DNA of 64,000 nt from an uncultured Acidobacteriota bacterium (GCA_903832295.1 CAILAZ010000289.1:1-64000); one strand, 5' to 3'; positions 1-9,815 are shown, counted from the first letter of the stretch. Notes: generated by a model not told the origin, from the letters alone. A program made the numbers and translations.

Positions 1-372
1 AGATTTTGTACTCCATCGGTCTCCAGGTCGTAGAGGATTCTTAAGTAAGAACCTTTCAGTACCAGCCTCCACAATGCCAGACTCTACTCTGGACAGACTT
101 AAAGGCTCATCGTCTTGAGCTTGCCAGACATGAAACACAGCTGATCCATGCAACAGTTCCCTTTGTGTGACTCTCCATTTTGTCGTTTTCGTTTTGGTCC
201 CACCTTGCCCAGAGACTGTATAACTCCACCAGTTACCAACCGCCAAAGGAAAATAGTTCTCGCTGCCGGGGCTCCTGGTTTGACCTATCGCTCCGGCACA
301 AAAGCAAAGAACGATGAAGAAGATCGTACGCATAGCAGACAAGACGAAGCGATGCGCCTTAGTTCTCGTCAT
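1..372 (-). CDS. Putative secreted protein, partial (C-terminus beyond left edge)
   Basis: An open frame starts with ATG at 372 and stays open for 124 codons to base 1, so the C-terminus lies outside the window. Residues about 14-31 form a hydrophobic signal-peptide-like stretch (MRTIFFIVLCFCAGAIG) followed by Gln-Thr, a plausible signal peptidase region. The mature part begins near FPLAVGNWWSY, a style of opening I associate with acidobacterial secreted proteins of unknown function. The rest is rich in beta-forming residues with no catalytic motif. No strong ribosome binding site is visible. Base composition is more AT-rich than in the genes to the right. Function is unknown; export is inferred from the leader only. 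Confidence 0.6.
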   Translation of the reverse strand, partial: MTRTKAHRFVLSAMRTIFFIVLCFCAGAIGQTRSPGSENYFPLAVGNWWSYTVSGQGGTKTKTTKWRVTQRELLHGSAVFHVWQAQDDEPLSLSRVESGIVEAGTERFLLKNPLRPGDRWSTKS

Positions 373-448
373 GGGAATAAACTCCAGTCTGTTTGGGAGT
401 CATGCGCGGGTGGCCCGGGCTAACATTCCCATTCATCGATGCACTTCA

Positions 449-479
449 GGGTGGCGGGTGGCCGGGTGGCCGGGTGCCC
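449..479. repeat. Short G-rich tandem repeat, about 4 units of 8 bp
   Basis: Four adjacent units related to GGGTGGCC lie between the partial secreted gene and the rhomboid gene. A related GGGTGGCC also occurs just upstream near 409. No function is apparent. Confidence 0.5.
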
Positions 480-504
480 GTCCTAGCTTCCTTTGCTAGG
501 GCGG
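478..504. terminator. Hairpin downstream of the rhomboid-TPR gene
   Basis: A 10-bp stem (CCGTCCTAGC with GCTAGGGCGG, one G-T wobble) closes a 7-nt loop. It lies about 110 bp past the stop of the minus-strand rhomboid gene. There is no clear T-run on either side, so a role as terminator is only possible. Confidence 0.3.
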
Positions 505-615
505 GTTAGTTGCCCTTATTCTTGCCTTTGGCTTTCCACCGTCAAACCCTGGCCTGCTACCTAGCCTGCCGTTGGCCCATGCTCGTGAGCACCGACCCCA
601 CGGCTCATGCAATCC

Positions 616-2052
616 TCAGTCTGCGTTCTTCAACCGCAGCGCCTCTTTCTCCGCCGCCTCGGCCTCTGCCGTCATTCCCTTCGCCCGCAGAGCCTCCGCC
701 AGAAAGCCCTGTGTCTCCGCATCGTTGCCGCTCATCTCAATCTCTTTGTGGAACGCCGCAATCGCCGCGTCATACTGCTTCCCTTGCATCAGGCATCGCC
801 CCTGCCGCGAATACACGTACCCCAGCTTCGGCTCCAACTGCTCCGCCAGCGCATATTCCCGCATCGCCGCTCCGCAGTTGCCTTCCAGGAACGACGCCAC
901 CCCCAGCCCAAGGTGCGCCTCCCCGCTCCTCGGATTCATCGCCAGCAGTTTCCCAAAACTCTCCCGAGCCTCCGCCAGCTTGCGTTCTTCCAACTGCGCC
1001 CCGCCCAACTCATACAGAATGTCTTCATCCTTGGGCGCGCTCTCCAGCGCCTTCCGCAGTTCCCGCTCGGCAGCCGCATAGTCCTTCTTCACCCAGTACG
1101 CATGGCCAAGGTCGTAATGAATTTCAGCCGCCGCGCCCGGCCTTGCCTTCAGCACTTGCTCCAGCAGCGGCACGGCCGCGTCCACCCTGCCCTCTCGAAT
1201 CGCATCGCCCGCGCGCATCATGTAGTAGGAATACGCCCGGAGCTTCCACAACTGATACCCGCACCCCGCCAGCACCGCGCCCACCACCAGCATTACGCCC
1301 AGCCTTGGCAGCAGCTTTGCCTCCGGCGCAGCCTTCGCGATCAGCGCCCCCAGCGCCAGCCCCGCCAGCAACCCGCCCACGTGGCACGCGTTATCGGCAA
1401 ATCCGCTGATCATGCCAAACACCACGTTGTATCCCACAAATGCCAGCAGGCTCTGCATCGTGCTCTGCGCCATGCCGCGCGACGAAACCTCGCCCAGCTT
1501 CAGCGACGCAATCACCGCGCCCGCAATTCCAAAGATCGCGCCGGATGCGCCCGCGCTCACCGTCGGCGTCGAATGCCACCACACGCTCGCCAGGCTTCCC
1601 GAGATGCCGCACAATAGATAGACACATGCAAATGTAAAGCGCCCGTACAGCCGCTCCGCCAGTCCTCCCAGCATCCACAGGCACCACATGTTCATCGCAA
1701 TATGGAAAATCCCGATGTGCACAAAGCACGAGGTGATCAGCCGCCACCACTGTCCGGTCAGCGTGTACGGCCCATAGTTCCCTCCCCACGTCAGCAGTTC
1801 CCTGCTCGTGGGCTGCATCACAGACGCGCCGCTCAACGCCATCCCCACGAACACCGCCACGCACACGCCCAGGATCGCCTGCGTCACCAGCATCGGCATC
1901 GCCTCGCTCCGCTTCCACGGAGTCGCCATCACCGGCTGGTACTCGGAGACCTCGCCGCGCTGTGCCGCTTCATGCTGCTTGCACCAGCCGCAGATTTTTT
2001 TGCCGAAGGTGAACCCGGAGATCGTACGCCCACACCGAACACATTGTGCCAT
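616..2052 (-). CDS. Rhomboid-family intramembrane serine protease with zinc ribbon and TPR domain
   Basis: The 478-residue protein has three parts. Residues 4-24 hold two CxxC pairs, a zinc-ribbon-like tip. Residues about 55-240 form the rhomboid membrane domain, with the HIGIFHIAMNM loop at 112-122, the catalytic GASG motif at 168-171 (Ser170) and the partner His224 in NACHVGG. Residues about 270-478 are tetratricopeptide repeats. Rhomboids cleave membrane-embedded substrates; the TPR part, separated by one more hydrophobic segment (about 250-268), probably binds partner proteins. The ATG at 2052 is the natural start because it places the zinc motif at the N-terminus. A second gene with the same architecture lies at 13845-15197. 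The substrate is unknown. Confidence 0.88.
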   Translation of the reverse strand: MAQCVRCGRTISGFTFGKKICGWCKQHEAAQRGEVSEYQPVMATPWKRSEAMPMLVTQAILGVCVAVFVGMALSGASVMQPTSRELLTWGGNYGPYTLTGQWWRLITSCFVHIGIFHIAMNMWCLWMLGGLAERLYGRFTFACVYLLCGISGSLASVWWHSTPTVSAGASGAIFGIAGAVIASLKLGEVSSRGMAQSTMQSLLAFVGYNVVFGMISGFADNACHVGGLLAGLALGALIAKAAPEAKLLPRLGVMLVVGAVLAGCGYQLWKLRAYSYYMMRAGDAIREGRVDAAVPLLEQVLKARPGAAAEIHYDLGHAYWVKKDYAAAERELRKALESAPKDEDILYELGGAQLEERKLAEARESFGKLLAMNPRSGEAHLGLGVASFLEGNCGAAMREYALAEQLEPKLGYVYSRQGRCLMQGKQYDAAIAAFHKEIEMSGNDAETQGFLAEALRAKGMTAEAEAAEKEALRLKNAD

Positions 2053-2075
2053 CGTTGCCCACCAGAAAAGTTTCA

Positions 2076-2095
2076 GCCGGGTTTCTCACCCGGCC
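2076..2095. terminator. GC-rich hairpin between guaA and the rhomboid gene
   Basis: A perfect 7-bp stem (GCCGGGT / ACCCGGC) with a 5-nt loop. A T-run follows it on the plus strand (CTTTTT). On the minus strand it lies 24 nt ahead of the rhomboid start and is followed by a weaker TGAAACTTTTC. It could stop transcription from guaA or shape the rhomboid leader. Confidence 0.35.
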
Positions 2096-2175
2096 TTTTT
2101 GATGCCGCGCGCAGGCCGCGCAACCATTCACTTTCCGGTCAGGCATCCTGCGTTTTTCCTTGTACCGGAAAGTCA

Positions 2176-2199
2176 ATCGTTCAGAAATTTCTGAACGAT
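2176..2199. promoter_or_regulatory. Perfect 24-bp palindrome upstream of the rhomboid gene
   Basis: Bases 2176-2199 read identically on both strands; the right half is ATTTCTGAACGAT. The AT-rich centre and absence of a loop suit a binding site for a dimeric regulator better than a terminator. It lies in the 209-bp gap between the guaA stop and the rhomboid start, both minus strand. A TTGACT element follows it in the transcription direction. Confidence 0.5.
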
Positions 2200-2261
2200 A
2201 TACCTTTTCGTAACCGCAGCTCCGCCAACGATTGCCCTGCGAGTCAATCCTTGGCCGCCTG

Positions 2262-3824
2262 CTATTCCCACTCAATCGTCCCCGGAGGCTTCGACGTTAT
2301 GTCATAAACCACCCGGTTGATCCCCGGCACTTCGTTCACAATGCGGCTTGAAATGGCCTTCAAAACCTCATGCGGCAGCGGAACCCAGTCCGCCGTCATC
2401 CCATCTTCACTGGTCACCGCGCGGATCGCGCACGTGTACGCATACGTCCTCTGGTCGCCCATTACGCCCACCGACATCACCGGCAGCAGCACCGCGAACG
2501 ACTGCCATATCTGGTCGTAAAGCCCAGCCCGCTTGATCTCCGTCAACACAATGTCATCGGCCTCCTGCAGCAGCGCAATGCGCTCCGGCGTCACTTCGCC
2601 CAGGATTCGCACTGCCAGTCCAGGCCCCGGAAATGGCTGCCTCTGCAGCATCTCATCCGGCATCTGCAGGTCGCGCCCTATGCGCCTCACCTCATCCTTG
2701 AACAGGTCGCGCAGCGGCTCAATCAATTTCAATTTCATCTTCGCCGGAAGCCCACCCACGTTGTGATGGCTCTTGATCGTCACCGAAGGTCCGCGCACGC
2801 TCACCGACTCAATCACGTCCGGATACAGCGTTCCCTGCACCAGCCACTGCACCTCGCCGTACTCGCGCTTGATGCGCTGCGACTCCTCGTCAAACACTTC
2901 GATGAATTCGTTGCCGATAATTTTCCGCTTGCGCTCCGGATCGCTTACGCCCGCGAGTTTTGAGAGAAACCTGTCGGTCGCGTCCACCGCGTCAATGTTG
3001 AGCTTGAGCTTGGTTCGCAAATTGTGCTGCACCTTCGCGTACTCATCCTTGCGCAGCACGCCGTTGTTGACGAATACGCACGTCAACCGGTCGCCGATGG
3101 CGCGGTGCACCAGCGTCGCAGCCACGCTGGAATCCACTCCGCCGGAGATCGCGCACAGCGCACGCCCCTCGCCCACGGTCTCGCGTATCTGGGCGATGGT
3201 GGAATCGATGAAGCGCTGCGGCGTCCAAGACGGCTGCGCCTTGCAGATGCCGAAGACAAAATTCTTCAGCAGGCTGGTCCCAAACTTTGTGTGATGCACC
3301 TCAGGATGAAATTGCACCGCGTAATATCCTGCGGCAACATTTTCAATTGCCGCCACGGCGCTAGTCGTGCGCGCCACCAGGCGGAAGCCGGGCGCAAGTG
3401 TATCCGCCTCATCGCCGTGCGACATCCACACCGACAGCGTCTCCGGCAATCCCACGAACAGCGCAGAACTCTCGAGCACGGTCACTTCCGCGTGGCCGTA
3501 CTCGCGTTTGCTGGCTGCGTGTACCGTGCCGCCCAGCGTGTGCGTCATGAACTGCAGGCCGTAGCAGATGCCCAGCACCGGCAGTCCAAGCTTGAGCACT
3601 TCGGGGTCGGCCGGAGGTGCGTCCACGTCATACACCGAGCAGGGGCCGCCGGACAGAATAATGCCCACCGGATTGTAGCCGCGGATTTCGTCCAGCTTGG
3701 CCGTGCAAGGCAGGACAACCGAGAAGACATTCTGCTCGCGAATGCGCCGCGCAATAAGCTGCGTGTACTGCGAGCCGAAGTCCAGGACAACGATGGAGGG
3801 AAGCGCTATGTGTTCCACACTCAA
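2262..3824 (-). CDS. guaA: GMP synthase (glutamine-hydrolysing)
   Basis: GuaA converts XMP, ATP and glutamine to GMP in the cytoplasm, the last step of guanine nucleotide synthesis. The 520-residue length is normal. The N-terminal class I glutamine amidotransferase domain (about 8-195) starts with DFGSQYTQLIARRIRE and carries the triad Cys87 (GICYGLQ), His173 and Glu175 (FHPEV). The ATP pyrophosphatase domain has the P-loop SGGVDSS at 227-233. The C-terminal dimerisation domain ends in the family-typical PPGTIEWE. The first codon of this frame is TTG at 3824, with a GTG two codons later; no ATG is available nearby. It follows the membrane-protein gene at 3858 by 33 bp and may share its transcript. 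Confidence 0.97.
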   Translation of the reverse strand: MSVEHIALPSIVVLDFGSQYTQLIARRIREQNVFSVVLPCTAKLDEIRGYNPVGIILSGGPCSVYDVDAPPADPEVLKLGLPVLGICYGLQFMTHTLGGTVHAASKREYGHAEVTVLESSALFVGLPETLSVWMSHGDEADTLAPGFRLVARTTSAVAAIENVAAGYYAVQFHPEVHHTKFGTSLLKNFVFGICKAQPSWTPQRFIDSTIAQIRETVGEGRALCAISGGVDSSVAATLVHRAIGDRLTCVFVNNGVLRKDEYAKVQHNLRTKLKLNIDAVDATDRFLSKLAGVSDPERKRKIIGNEFIEVFDEESQRIKREYGEVQWLVQGTLYPDVIESVSVRGPSVTIKSHHNVGGLPAKMKLKLIEPLRDLFKDEVRRIGRDLQMPDEMLQRQPFPGPGLAVRILGEVTPERIALLQEADDIVLTEIKRAGLYDQIWQSFAVLLPVMSVGVMGDQRTYAYTCAIRAVTSEDGMTADWVPLPHEVLKAISSRIVNEVPGINRVVYDITSKPPGTIEWE

Positions 3825-3857
3825 GGTTCGCAGAATTGGGGGCAGACTGTAAAGCGA

Positions 3858-4802
3858 TTAGAGAACAGCCTTTCCAGAATGATCTGCTGCCGAAAGCGCC
3901 TGCGGCAACACCAGTTCGCGTACTGCCACCGAGGCGTATGCCGCCAACCGGGCCAGCAGGAATGCGTCTGAGATCACCAGGTACGCCAGGGTCTCGAGAA
4001 TCAACAGGCTGGTGACGACCCACGCGGGCAGTGAAGATCGCAACGCAGCGGTAGAGACTCCCACCAGCGAGATTACGGTCGCAGCCACTCCCCGCAATGT
4101 GCTGTTCCATACTGCAATGGATACAAGTCGCGAGTAATTTTGCCGCGCAAACGCGATTGCGGCCACCACTGAGTCCAGCGCCGACAGGCCGTCACGCGCA
4201 ACAAAGATGGGCGACAGCGAGAGCAGCCAGTTCACATAGCTCCACACCACGCCAGAGACCGCCAGCGCAGCGAAGACGATCAGGGCAGCGAGTGCAAGAC
4301 TATCGCCAGCAGGGTTGACCAGCGCCGCTAGGTATCCGCCGCCGAGATAGCCGATCAACACGATCAACAGCATGAGCACGCGAGCGCACTTCAGAATCGC
4401 GTACGCGCTCCACCGCGGGGCATCGGGTGCAACGCGCACCGCGTACTCGGTGGCGAAACGGCGCACCAGCACGCGGGTGATGATTCCACGCCCCAGCGTC
4501 GCGGGGATGATCCACAACACACAGCCAGCGCTGAAGACCTGCGTCAGGGTGCGCACCAGGGGCGGCAGCGCCTGGGCAATCACATTCCCGGCGGCGGTCA
4601 CGAAGGTAAATGGATCCGTCCCATTGAGCGCCTGCTCATCGGTATCAGAGAGAAGAATGGCCTGCCGCAGATGCGAGTAGGCAAAGAAGGACAGTGCAAG
4701 CAATCCCAACCCAAAGCTCCAGCGCCAGAGCAGTTCCATTGGCAGCAGCGCCGGTTCGCGGCGCAGCATGCGAAAGCCTTCGCGATTTGCGTCTGCACTC
4801 AT
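3858..4802 (-). CDS. Multi-pass membrane protein of unknown function
   Basis: The product is about 314 residues with six or so hydrophobic segments, including one near the N-terminus (ALLPMELLWRWSFGLGLLAL) and a strongly hydrophobic middle (ARVLMLLIVLIGYLGGGY). I recognise no family motif. ATG at 4802 is the start given here; a GTG six codons upstream (4820) is an alternative, and neither has a clear Shine-Dalgarno site. The gene sits 33 bp ahead of guaA on the same strand and just downstream of the leuS terminator, so it probably heads a two-gene unit with guaA. Confidence 0.7.
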   Translation of the reverse strand: MSADANREGFRMLRREPALLPMELLWRWSFGLGLLALSFFAYSHLRQAILLSDTDEQALNGTDPFTFVTAAGNVIAQALPPLVRTLTQVFSAGCVLWIIPATLGRGIITRVLVRRFATEYAVRVAPDAPRWSAYAILKCARVLMLLIVLIGYLGGGYLAALVNPAGDSLALAALIVFAALAVSGVVWSYVNWLLSLSPIFVARDGLSALDSVVAAIAFARQNYSRLVSIAVWNSTLRGVAATVISLVGVSTAALRSSLPAWVVTSLLILETLAYLVISDAFLLARLAAYASVAVRELVLPQALSAADHSGKAVL

Positions 4803-4840
4803 GCCAGAAGCATAGCGCACGCAGCCGCCCCGCGCCCATG

Positions 4841-4880
4841 CAAAACGAAACGCCCGCCTTTGATGGAACCAGAGGCGGGC
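4841..4880 (-). terminator. Rho-independent terminator of leuS
   Basis: On the minus strand, 20 bp after the leuS stop, an 8-bp stem (GCCCGCCT / AGGCGGGC) is followed by GTTTCGTTTTG. It separates leuS from the next minus-strand gene. Confidence 0.7.
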
Positions 4881-4899
4881 GAGAATGTCTGCTGGCTTA

Positions 4900-7623
4900 T
4901 CAGCCCTTGATGACGATGTTGACCAGCTTGTTCTTCACCACGATCACCTTGACGATCTGCTTGCCGGCCAGCGCTTCCTTCACCTTCTCGTCGTTGAGGG
5001 CGGTGACGCGCACGGCCTCATCTTCGGCATCGTGAGCCACAGTGAGCCGCTGCCGCAGCTTGCCGTTGAACTGCACCACGATCTCGACCTCATCCTCTTT
5101 CGCCAGCAGCGGGTCCGCAATCGGCCACGGGTGGCGTAACAGTGCATTGGCATCTTCGCCGAGCACGGTCCACAGTTCCGCAGCGAGATAGGGCGCAAAG
5201 GGGCTGAGCAGCAGCACCATCTTGCGCTGCACCTCGGCGCGGAAGGCCTTGGGAGCCGCTGAATCCGCGGCGAAGAGCTCGGCTTTCACCATGCACGCGT
5301 TCAGCAGTTCCATCATGGCCGCGACAGAGGTATTGAAGTGCCAGCGTCCCTGGAAGTCGCCGGTGATGCGCTGGATTGTCTGGTGCAGCTTGCGCAGAAC
5401 GTTGCGCGCGCCAGGAGCAAGCGCGGCGACATCGTACTCGCGGGGCTCGCCCGCAGCCATCTTCACCGAGTTCTCGGTGATGAAGCGGTAGAGGCGAGAG
5501 AGGAAGCGGTACACGCCCTCGACGCCCTGGTCCTGCCAATCGAGGTCGCGGTCCGGCGGGGCGGCAAACAGGGTGTAGAGCCGCGTGGCATCGGCACCGT
5601 AGCGGGCCACCATGTCATCGGGCGATACCACGTTGCCCAAAGACTTTGACATCTTGGCGCCGTTCTTGATCACCATGCCCTGCGTGAACAGGCGCTGCGC
5701 CGGTTCGTCGTTCTTCACCAGGCCGATGTCGCGCATGAACTTTGTCCAGAAGCGCGAGTACATGAGGTGAAGGATGGCGTGCTCGACGCCGCCGATGTAC
5801 TGATCCATGGGGAACCAGTAGTTGGCGATGTCGCTGTCAAAGGGCGCGGTGTTGATGGGGCTGGTGTAGCGGTAGAAATACCAGCTTGAATCGACAAACG
5901 TGTCCATGGTGTCAGAGTCGCGGCGCGCCGTTCCTCCGCACCTGGGGCAGGCAACTTCGTAGAACTCTTTTACGCGCGTCAGCGGGGAGCCGCCTGCGAG
6001 CGTGATCTCGACATTTTCCGGCAGCAGCACGGGAAGCTGATCTTCCGGCACCGGCACCAATCCGCATTTTTCGCAGTAGAGAATCGGAATCGGCGTGCCC
6101 CAGTAGCGCTGGCGAGAGATGCCCCAATCCTTCAAGCGATAGGTGATGGTCGCCTTGCCAAAACCATTCTGCTCGGCAAAGTCGGCCATCTTCTTTTGCG
6201 CTTCTTCGCAGGCCATTCCGTTGAACGGGCCGGAGTTGATGAGCAGAGAATCTTCGGCCACAAAGGGCAGCACGGGCTGCTCCGGCTGCCCGGCTTCGGG
6301 CGGCTCCTGCTGGCGGCGCGGCAGAATGACGATGCGCACTTCGATGCCGTATTTGTTGGCGAATTCAAAGTCGCGCTCGTCGTGCGCGGGCACGGACATG
6401 ATGGCGCCGGTGCCGTAGTCCATCAGGATGTAGTTGGCCACCCAGATGGGTACGCGCTCCTGGTTGAAGGGATTGATGGCGCAATGTCCGGTGAAAAAGC
6501 CCTTCTTGTCCACCGATCCGATGTCGCCCTCTTCGCGGGCTTTCTTCTGGTCGGCCAGCATCTGCTCCAGGCTGGCAAGCTTCGCGGGATCGTTGCCGAC
6601 GAGCTCTGCCACCAGGGGATGCTGTGGCGCTAGCTGCAAGGAAGTCGCGCCGAAGATGGTGTCAATGCGGGTGGTGAAGACCGTGATCTTCGTTTCGGTG
6701 CCCCCGTCGAGTTTGAAGTCGACGTTTGCGCCTTCGCTGCGGCCAATCCAGTTGCGCTGCATGGTACGCACGCGCTCCGGCCAGCCCTCCATTTTGTCCA
6801 GCCCCTGCAGCAGTTCTTCGGAATAGTTGGTGATGCGCAGCGACCACTGTTCGAGTTCACGCTGCTCTACCGGGGTGCCTTCGTGGCGCCAGCAGCAGCC
6901 GTCCACCACCTGCTCGTTGGCGAGCACGGTGGCGCAATCCGGACACCAGTTGACCTTGCTCTTTTTGCGGTAGGCCAGACCCTTCTCAAAGAGCTTGAGG
7001 AAGAACCACTGGTTCCAGCGGTAGTACTCAGGCAGGCAGGTTGCGATCTCGCGCGACCAGTCATAGCTGAAGCCGAGGCGCTTCATCTGCGCCTTCATGG
7101 CGGCAATGTTGTTCAGCGTCCACTCGCGCGGCTGGCGCTTGTGCTTGATGGCGGCGTTTTCCGCGGGCAGACCAAAGGAATCCCAACCCATGGGGTGCAG
7201 CACGTTGTGGCCGCTCATCCACATGTAGCGGGCCAGGGCGTCGCCGATGGCGTAGTTGCGCACGTGTCCCATGTGCAGCGCGCCGGAGGGATAGGGCAGC
7301 ATCTCCACTACGTAGTACTTGGGCTTGCCGCAGGTGGGCGGCTCAGGAGCGTAGCGGGTAAGATCGCTCTCCCAGAGCGCGGCCCACTTCTGCTCCACCG
7401 GAGTGGGATCGTAGCGTGTGTCGTCGGCTGCTCGCAGGTGAGGCTCCGCGTCGGGCTCCGTAACGGCGGCCGGAGGCGAGACGATGCCTAGCTCCTGTGC
7501 CAGTCCCTTCACGTCCTGCACCATGACTTCGGCGGCTTCACGCACCACTTCCACAACTTGTTCGAGGATGTCGGCTGGAGAATCCAGCGACGTTTTAGGG
7601 AGAGATTTCTGCTGATCTGCCAT
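4900..7623 (-). CDS. leuS: Leucyl-tRNA synthetase with N-terminal extension
   Basis: This class I synthetase charges tRNA-Leu. From the ATG at 7623 the protein has 907 residues. The HIGH-type motif is HMGH at 117-120 after PYPSGAL, and KMSKS lies at 657-661. Between them the CP1 editing region includes [15 protein letters not shown]. The zinc-type pairs CPDC and CEKC are also present. The family-typical start ([10 protein letters not shown]) comes only at residue 71, so about 70 extra residues precede it, partly predicted helix and rich in Glu, Val and Ala. A TTG ten codons upstream (7653) also lies in frame, but ATG is preferred. A terminator follows the gene. Confidence 0.96.
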   Translation of the reverse strand: MADQQKSLPKTSLDSPADILEQVVEVVREAAEVMVQDVKGLAQELGIVSPPAAVTEPDAEPHLRAADDTRYDPTPVEQKWAALWESDLTRYAPEPPTCGKPKYYVVEMLPYPSGALHMGHVRNYAIGDALARYMWMSGHNVLHPMGWDSFGLPAENAAIKHKRQPREWTLNNIAAMKAQMKRLGFSYDWSREIATCLPEYYRWNQWFFLKLFEKGLAYRKKSKVNWCPDCATVLANEQVVDGCCWRHEGTPVEQRELEQWSLRITNYSEELLQGLDKMEGWPERVRTMQRNWIGRSEGANVDFKLDGGTETKITVFTTRIDTIFGATSLQLAPQHPLVAELVGNDPAKLASLEQMLADQKKAREEGDIGSVDKKGFFTGHCAINPFNQERVPIWVANYILMDYGTGAIMSVPAHDERDFEFANKYGIEVRIVILPRRQQEPPEAGQPEQPVLPFVAEDSLLINSGPFNGMACEEAQKKMADFAEQNGFGKATITYRLKDWGISRQRYWGTPIPILYCEKCGLVPVPEDQLPVLLPENVEITLAGGSPLTRVKEFYEVACPRCGGTARRDSDTMDTFVDSSWYFYRYTSPINTAPFDSDIANYWFPMDQYIGGVEHAILHLMYSRFWTKFMRDIGLVKNDEPAQRLFTQGMVIKNGAKMSKSLGNVVSPDDMVARYGADATRLYTLFAAPPDRDLDWQDQGVEGVYRFLSRLYRFITENSVKMAAGEPREYDVAALAPGARNVLRKLHQTIQRITGDFQGRWHFNTSVAAMMELLNACMVKAELFAADSAAPKAFRAEVQRKMVLLLSPFAPYLAAELWTVLGEDANALLRHPWPIADPLLAKEDEVEIVVQFNGKLRQRLTVAHDAEDEAVRVTALNDEKVKEALAGKQIVKVIVVKNKLVNIVIKG

Positions 7624-7708
7624 GAGTGTTGGTTCGCCCTGAGAGTGGCGCAAATTGCGCTAAGGATAAGAATTCATTCTACAACTTATGGGGCCGTTCT
7701 CCACACAC

Positions 7709-8650
7709 CTACTCTGCCAGCGCTTTCAGGGCCTCGACATTATGCAAGTCGTCGAAGGGTTCGTCGACGGGAGTTTCCAGGATGAACGCGGCGTGTGCGT
7801 GGCGCGGATCGTGCAGCAGGCGGCGGAACGGCTCGGCTCCGATGGTTCCTTTTCCGATGCTGTCATGACGGTCCAGTTTGGAGCCGCAGGCGGCCTTGGC
7901 GTCATTGCAATGCCAGACGCGCACGTTCGCGAGGCCTACGGTGGCGTCCAGATTGCGCATCGTTTCCTCGTATCCGGCTTCGCTTACGATGTCATAGCCT
8001 TTGACGTGGGTGTGGCAGGTATCAATGCAGCTTGCGACGGGGACGTGGGCGCGGAGTGCGGCGATCAGTTCGGCCACGCTCTCAAAGCTCGAACCCAGGG
8101 AGAACTCCGCACCCGCCGTGTTTTCGATCAACAAGGTGAGCCCGTTCTGCTCCATGTTGAGGCCGTCGCTGGCGCGGCTGATGGCAGCGCAGGCGTTGGC
8201 GATTCCCTGCTCGCGGGTGCAGCTCCGGAAGCTGCCGGGATGCAGCACTACATACTCCGCCTGAATCGAAATCGCTCGCTCCATTTCGGCGCGCAGCGCG
8301 TTCACGGACTTCTCCAGCATCTCGGGATCGGTGCCCGCGACATTGATGAGGTAGTTGGCGTGAATGACCAGCGGCTTCAGGTCGTACTGCTGGCGCAGGC
8401 GCAGCATGGCCTCACATTGCGCGGCGGAGATGTCAAAAGGCCGCCACATGCGCGGGCTGGAGCTGAAAATTTGCAGCGTATTGCATCCCAGGCGCCAGGC
8501 GCGCTCGGCTGAGGTCTCAACCCCTCCGGCCGTGGAAGTGTGAATTCCGATGCGGCGCGACTTGGGCTGTGCCCGGTGCTCGTCGGCGGGGATCAGCTTG
8601 AGGATGTCTCTTTCTGGCGTGGTCGCGGATTTTTTCACGGCTCGGGGCAT
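7709..8650 (-). CDS. nfo: Endonuclease IV (AP endonuclease, TIM-barrel)
   Basis: Endonuclease IV nicks DNA 5' of abasic sites in base-excision repair. Family landmarks occur in order: GIHTSTAGG, a metal-binding His in VIHANYL, VLHPGSF, the metal Glu in IENTAG, CIDTCHTHVKGYD, and the C-terminal DRHDSIGKGTIG signature. From ATG at 8650 the protein has 313 residues, somewhat longer than the usual 280 because of about 30 basic residues ahead of the barrel. The frame extends upstream to 8755, but that would overlap the divergent gene at 8749 and adds an unlikely Cys-rich stretch. The 98 bp between the two starts should hold both promoters. Confidence 0.94.
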   Translation of the reverse strand: MPRAVKKSATTPERDILKLIPADEHRAQPKSRRIGIHTSTAGGVETSAERAWRLGCNTLQIFSSSPRMWRPFDISAAQCEAMLRLRQQYDLKPLVIHANYLINVAGTDPEMLEKSVNALRAEMERAISIQAEYVVLHPGSFRSCTREQGIANACAAISRASDGLNMEQNGLTLLIENTAGAEFSLGSSFESVAELIAALRAHVPVASCIDTCHTHVKGYDIVSEAGYEETMRNLDATVGLANVRVWHCNDAKAACGSKLDRHDSIGKGTIGAEPFRRLLHDPRHAHAAFILETPVDEPFDDLHNVEALKALAE

Positions 8651-8748
8651 CGATAGATTGTAAGGCGTGTCGGCCACGGGGGCCAATGTCGGCCAGCAAC
8701 TCCCATTGCAGCGAGCACGGCATCCAATTAGATTGATCATCACGACCA

Positions 8749-9747
8749 ATGGCAAAATCCGGAATTCCTCTCAGCGACCACTTCGACGGCAAGCAGTTCC
8801 ACAATCCACAGCGGCGGGCGAGGGGGCTCTGGGACGTGCTGCGCTGGCTGCGAACGCGCCAGCCGGGGAGATGGCCAAAGTGGATTGATCGGCGCTACGG
8901 AGCACCGCCTCCAGCGCGCGTGCCCTGTTCGGACGAACCCGCCGAGGCGTTGCGCCTGACATTTGTGGGGCACATGACATTCCTGCTGCAATGGCAGGGG
9001 CTCAACATTCTCACCGATCCGATATGGTCTGAGCGCGCCAGCCCTATCTCATTTGCCGGTCCGCTTCGGGTCTGCGCCCCTGGCATCCGCTTCGAAGATC
9101 TGCCAGCAATTGACGTTGTGCTGCTCAGCCACGACCACTACGACCACATGGACCGGCGCACCATTCAGCGACTCTGGAAGACGCATCGGCCGCGTTTCTA
9201 CACCGCGCTGGGTAACGGCCGTCGCCTGCGTGCCTGGGGCATAGAGGAAGTTGTAGAGATGGACTGGTGGCAACAGTCAGAGCATGAAAGCGGGGTGCGC
9301 ATCGCCTGCACGCCGGCTCAACATTTTTCCGGACGCATGCCCTGGGGCCGCGATGCCGCGCTCTGGTGCGGCTTTGCCCTGCTACCGGCCGATGCGAAGG
9401 ATGGGAGCAATGCAATCTACTTTGCGGGAGACACCGGCTTTGGACCGTTCTTTGCACAGGTGGCAGAGCGTTTTCCTCATCCCAGGCTGGCGCTCCTGCC
9501 CATTGGAGCTTTCCGTCCGGAGTGGTTCATGGGAGAGGTGCACTGCAGTCCTGCGGATGCCGTGAAGGCTCATCGGATTCTGCGGCCAGGGCTGAGCGTG
9601 GCGTCACACTTCGGGAGCTTTCCATTGGCCGATGACGGATATGCCGAACCGCTCGCCGGACTGAATGCCGCGCTGCTCGAGCTGGAGGGCGACGCGACAG
9701 CAACATTCATCGCTCTCACAGAGGGCGATTCGCGCCTCATCGGCTGA
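8749..9747 (+). CDS. Metallo-beta-lactamase-fold hydrolase, NAPE-PLD/UlaG-like
   Basis: The 332-residue protein has the metal-binding SHDHYDHMD motif of the metallo-beta-lactamase fold, preceded by GHMTFLLQWQGLNILTDP. Further metal ligands are expected in PAQHFSGR, FAGDTG and SHFGSFP. The short lead-in (DHFDGKQFHNP) and overall pattern resemble the NAPE-phospholipase D / UlaG-like group, which act on phosphoester-type substrates. The true substrate cannot be read from sequence. The start at 8749 has no obvious ribosome binding site. It is divergent from nfo and ends 68 bp before rpsA. Confidence 0.88.
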   Translation: MAKSGIPLSDHFDGKQFHNPQRRARGLWDVLRWLRTRQPGRWPKWIDRRYGAPPPARVPCSDEPAEALRLTFVGHMTFLLQWQGLNILTDPIWSERASPISFAGPLRVCAPGIRFEDLPAIDVVLLSHDHYDHMDRRTIQRLWKTHRPRFYTALGNGRRLRAWGIEEVVEMDWWQQSEHESGVRIACTPAQHFSGRMPWGRDAALWCGFALLPADAKDGSNAIYFAGDTGFGPFFAQVAERFPHPRLALLPIGAFRPEWFMGEVHCSPADAVKAHRILRPGLSVASHFGSFPLADDGYAEPLAGLNAALLELEGDATATFIALTEGDSRLIG

Positions 9748-9815
9748 GGCCTCCGCGCGCCGGAGCGGTCGCGATGATATTCTAGTCGGGATCACGATTG
9801 AGGCTTTCACCTTCC

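Noticed and set aside
2095-2101. T-run after the hairpin at 2076-2095 taken as a plus-strand terminator
   Set aside because: No plus-strand gene ends upstream of it, so a dedicated plus-strand terminator is not supported.
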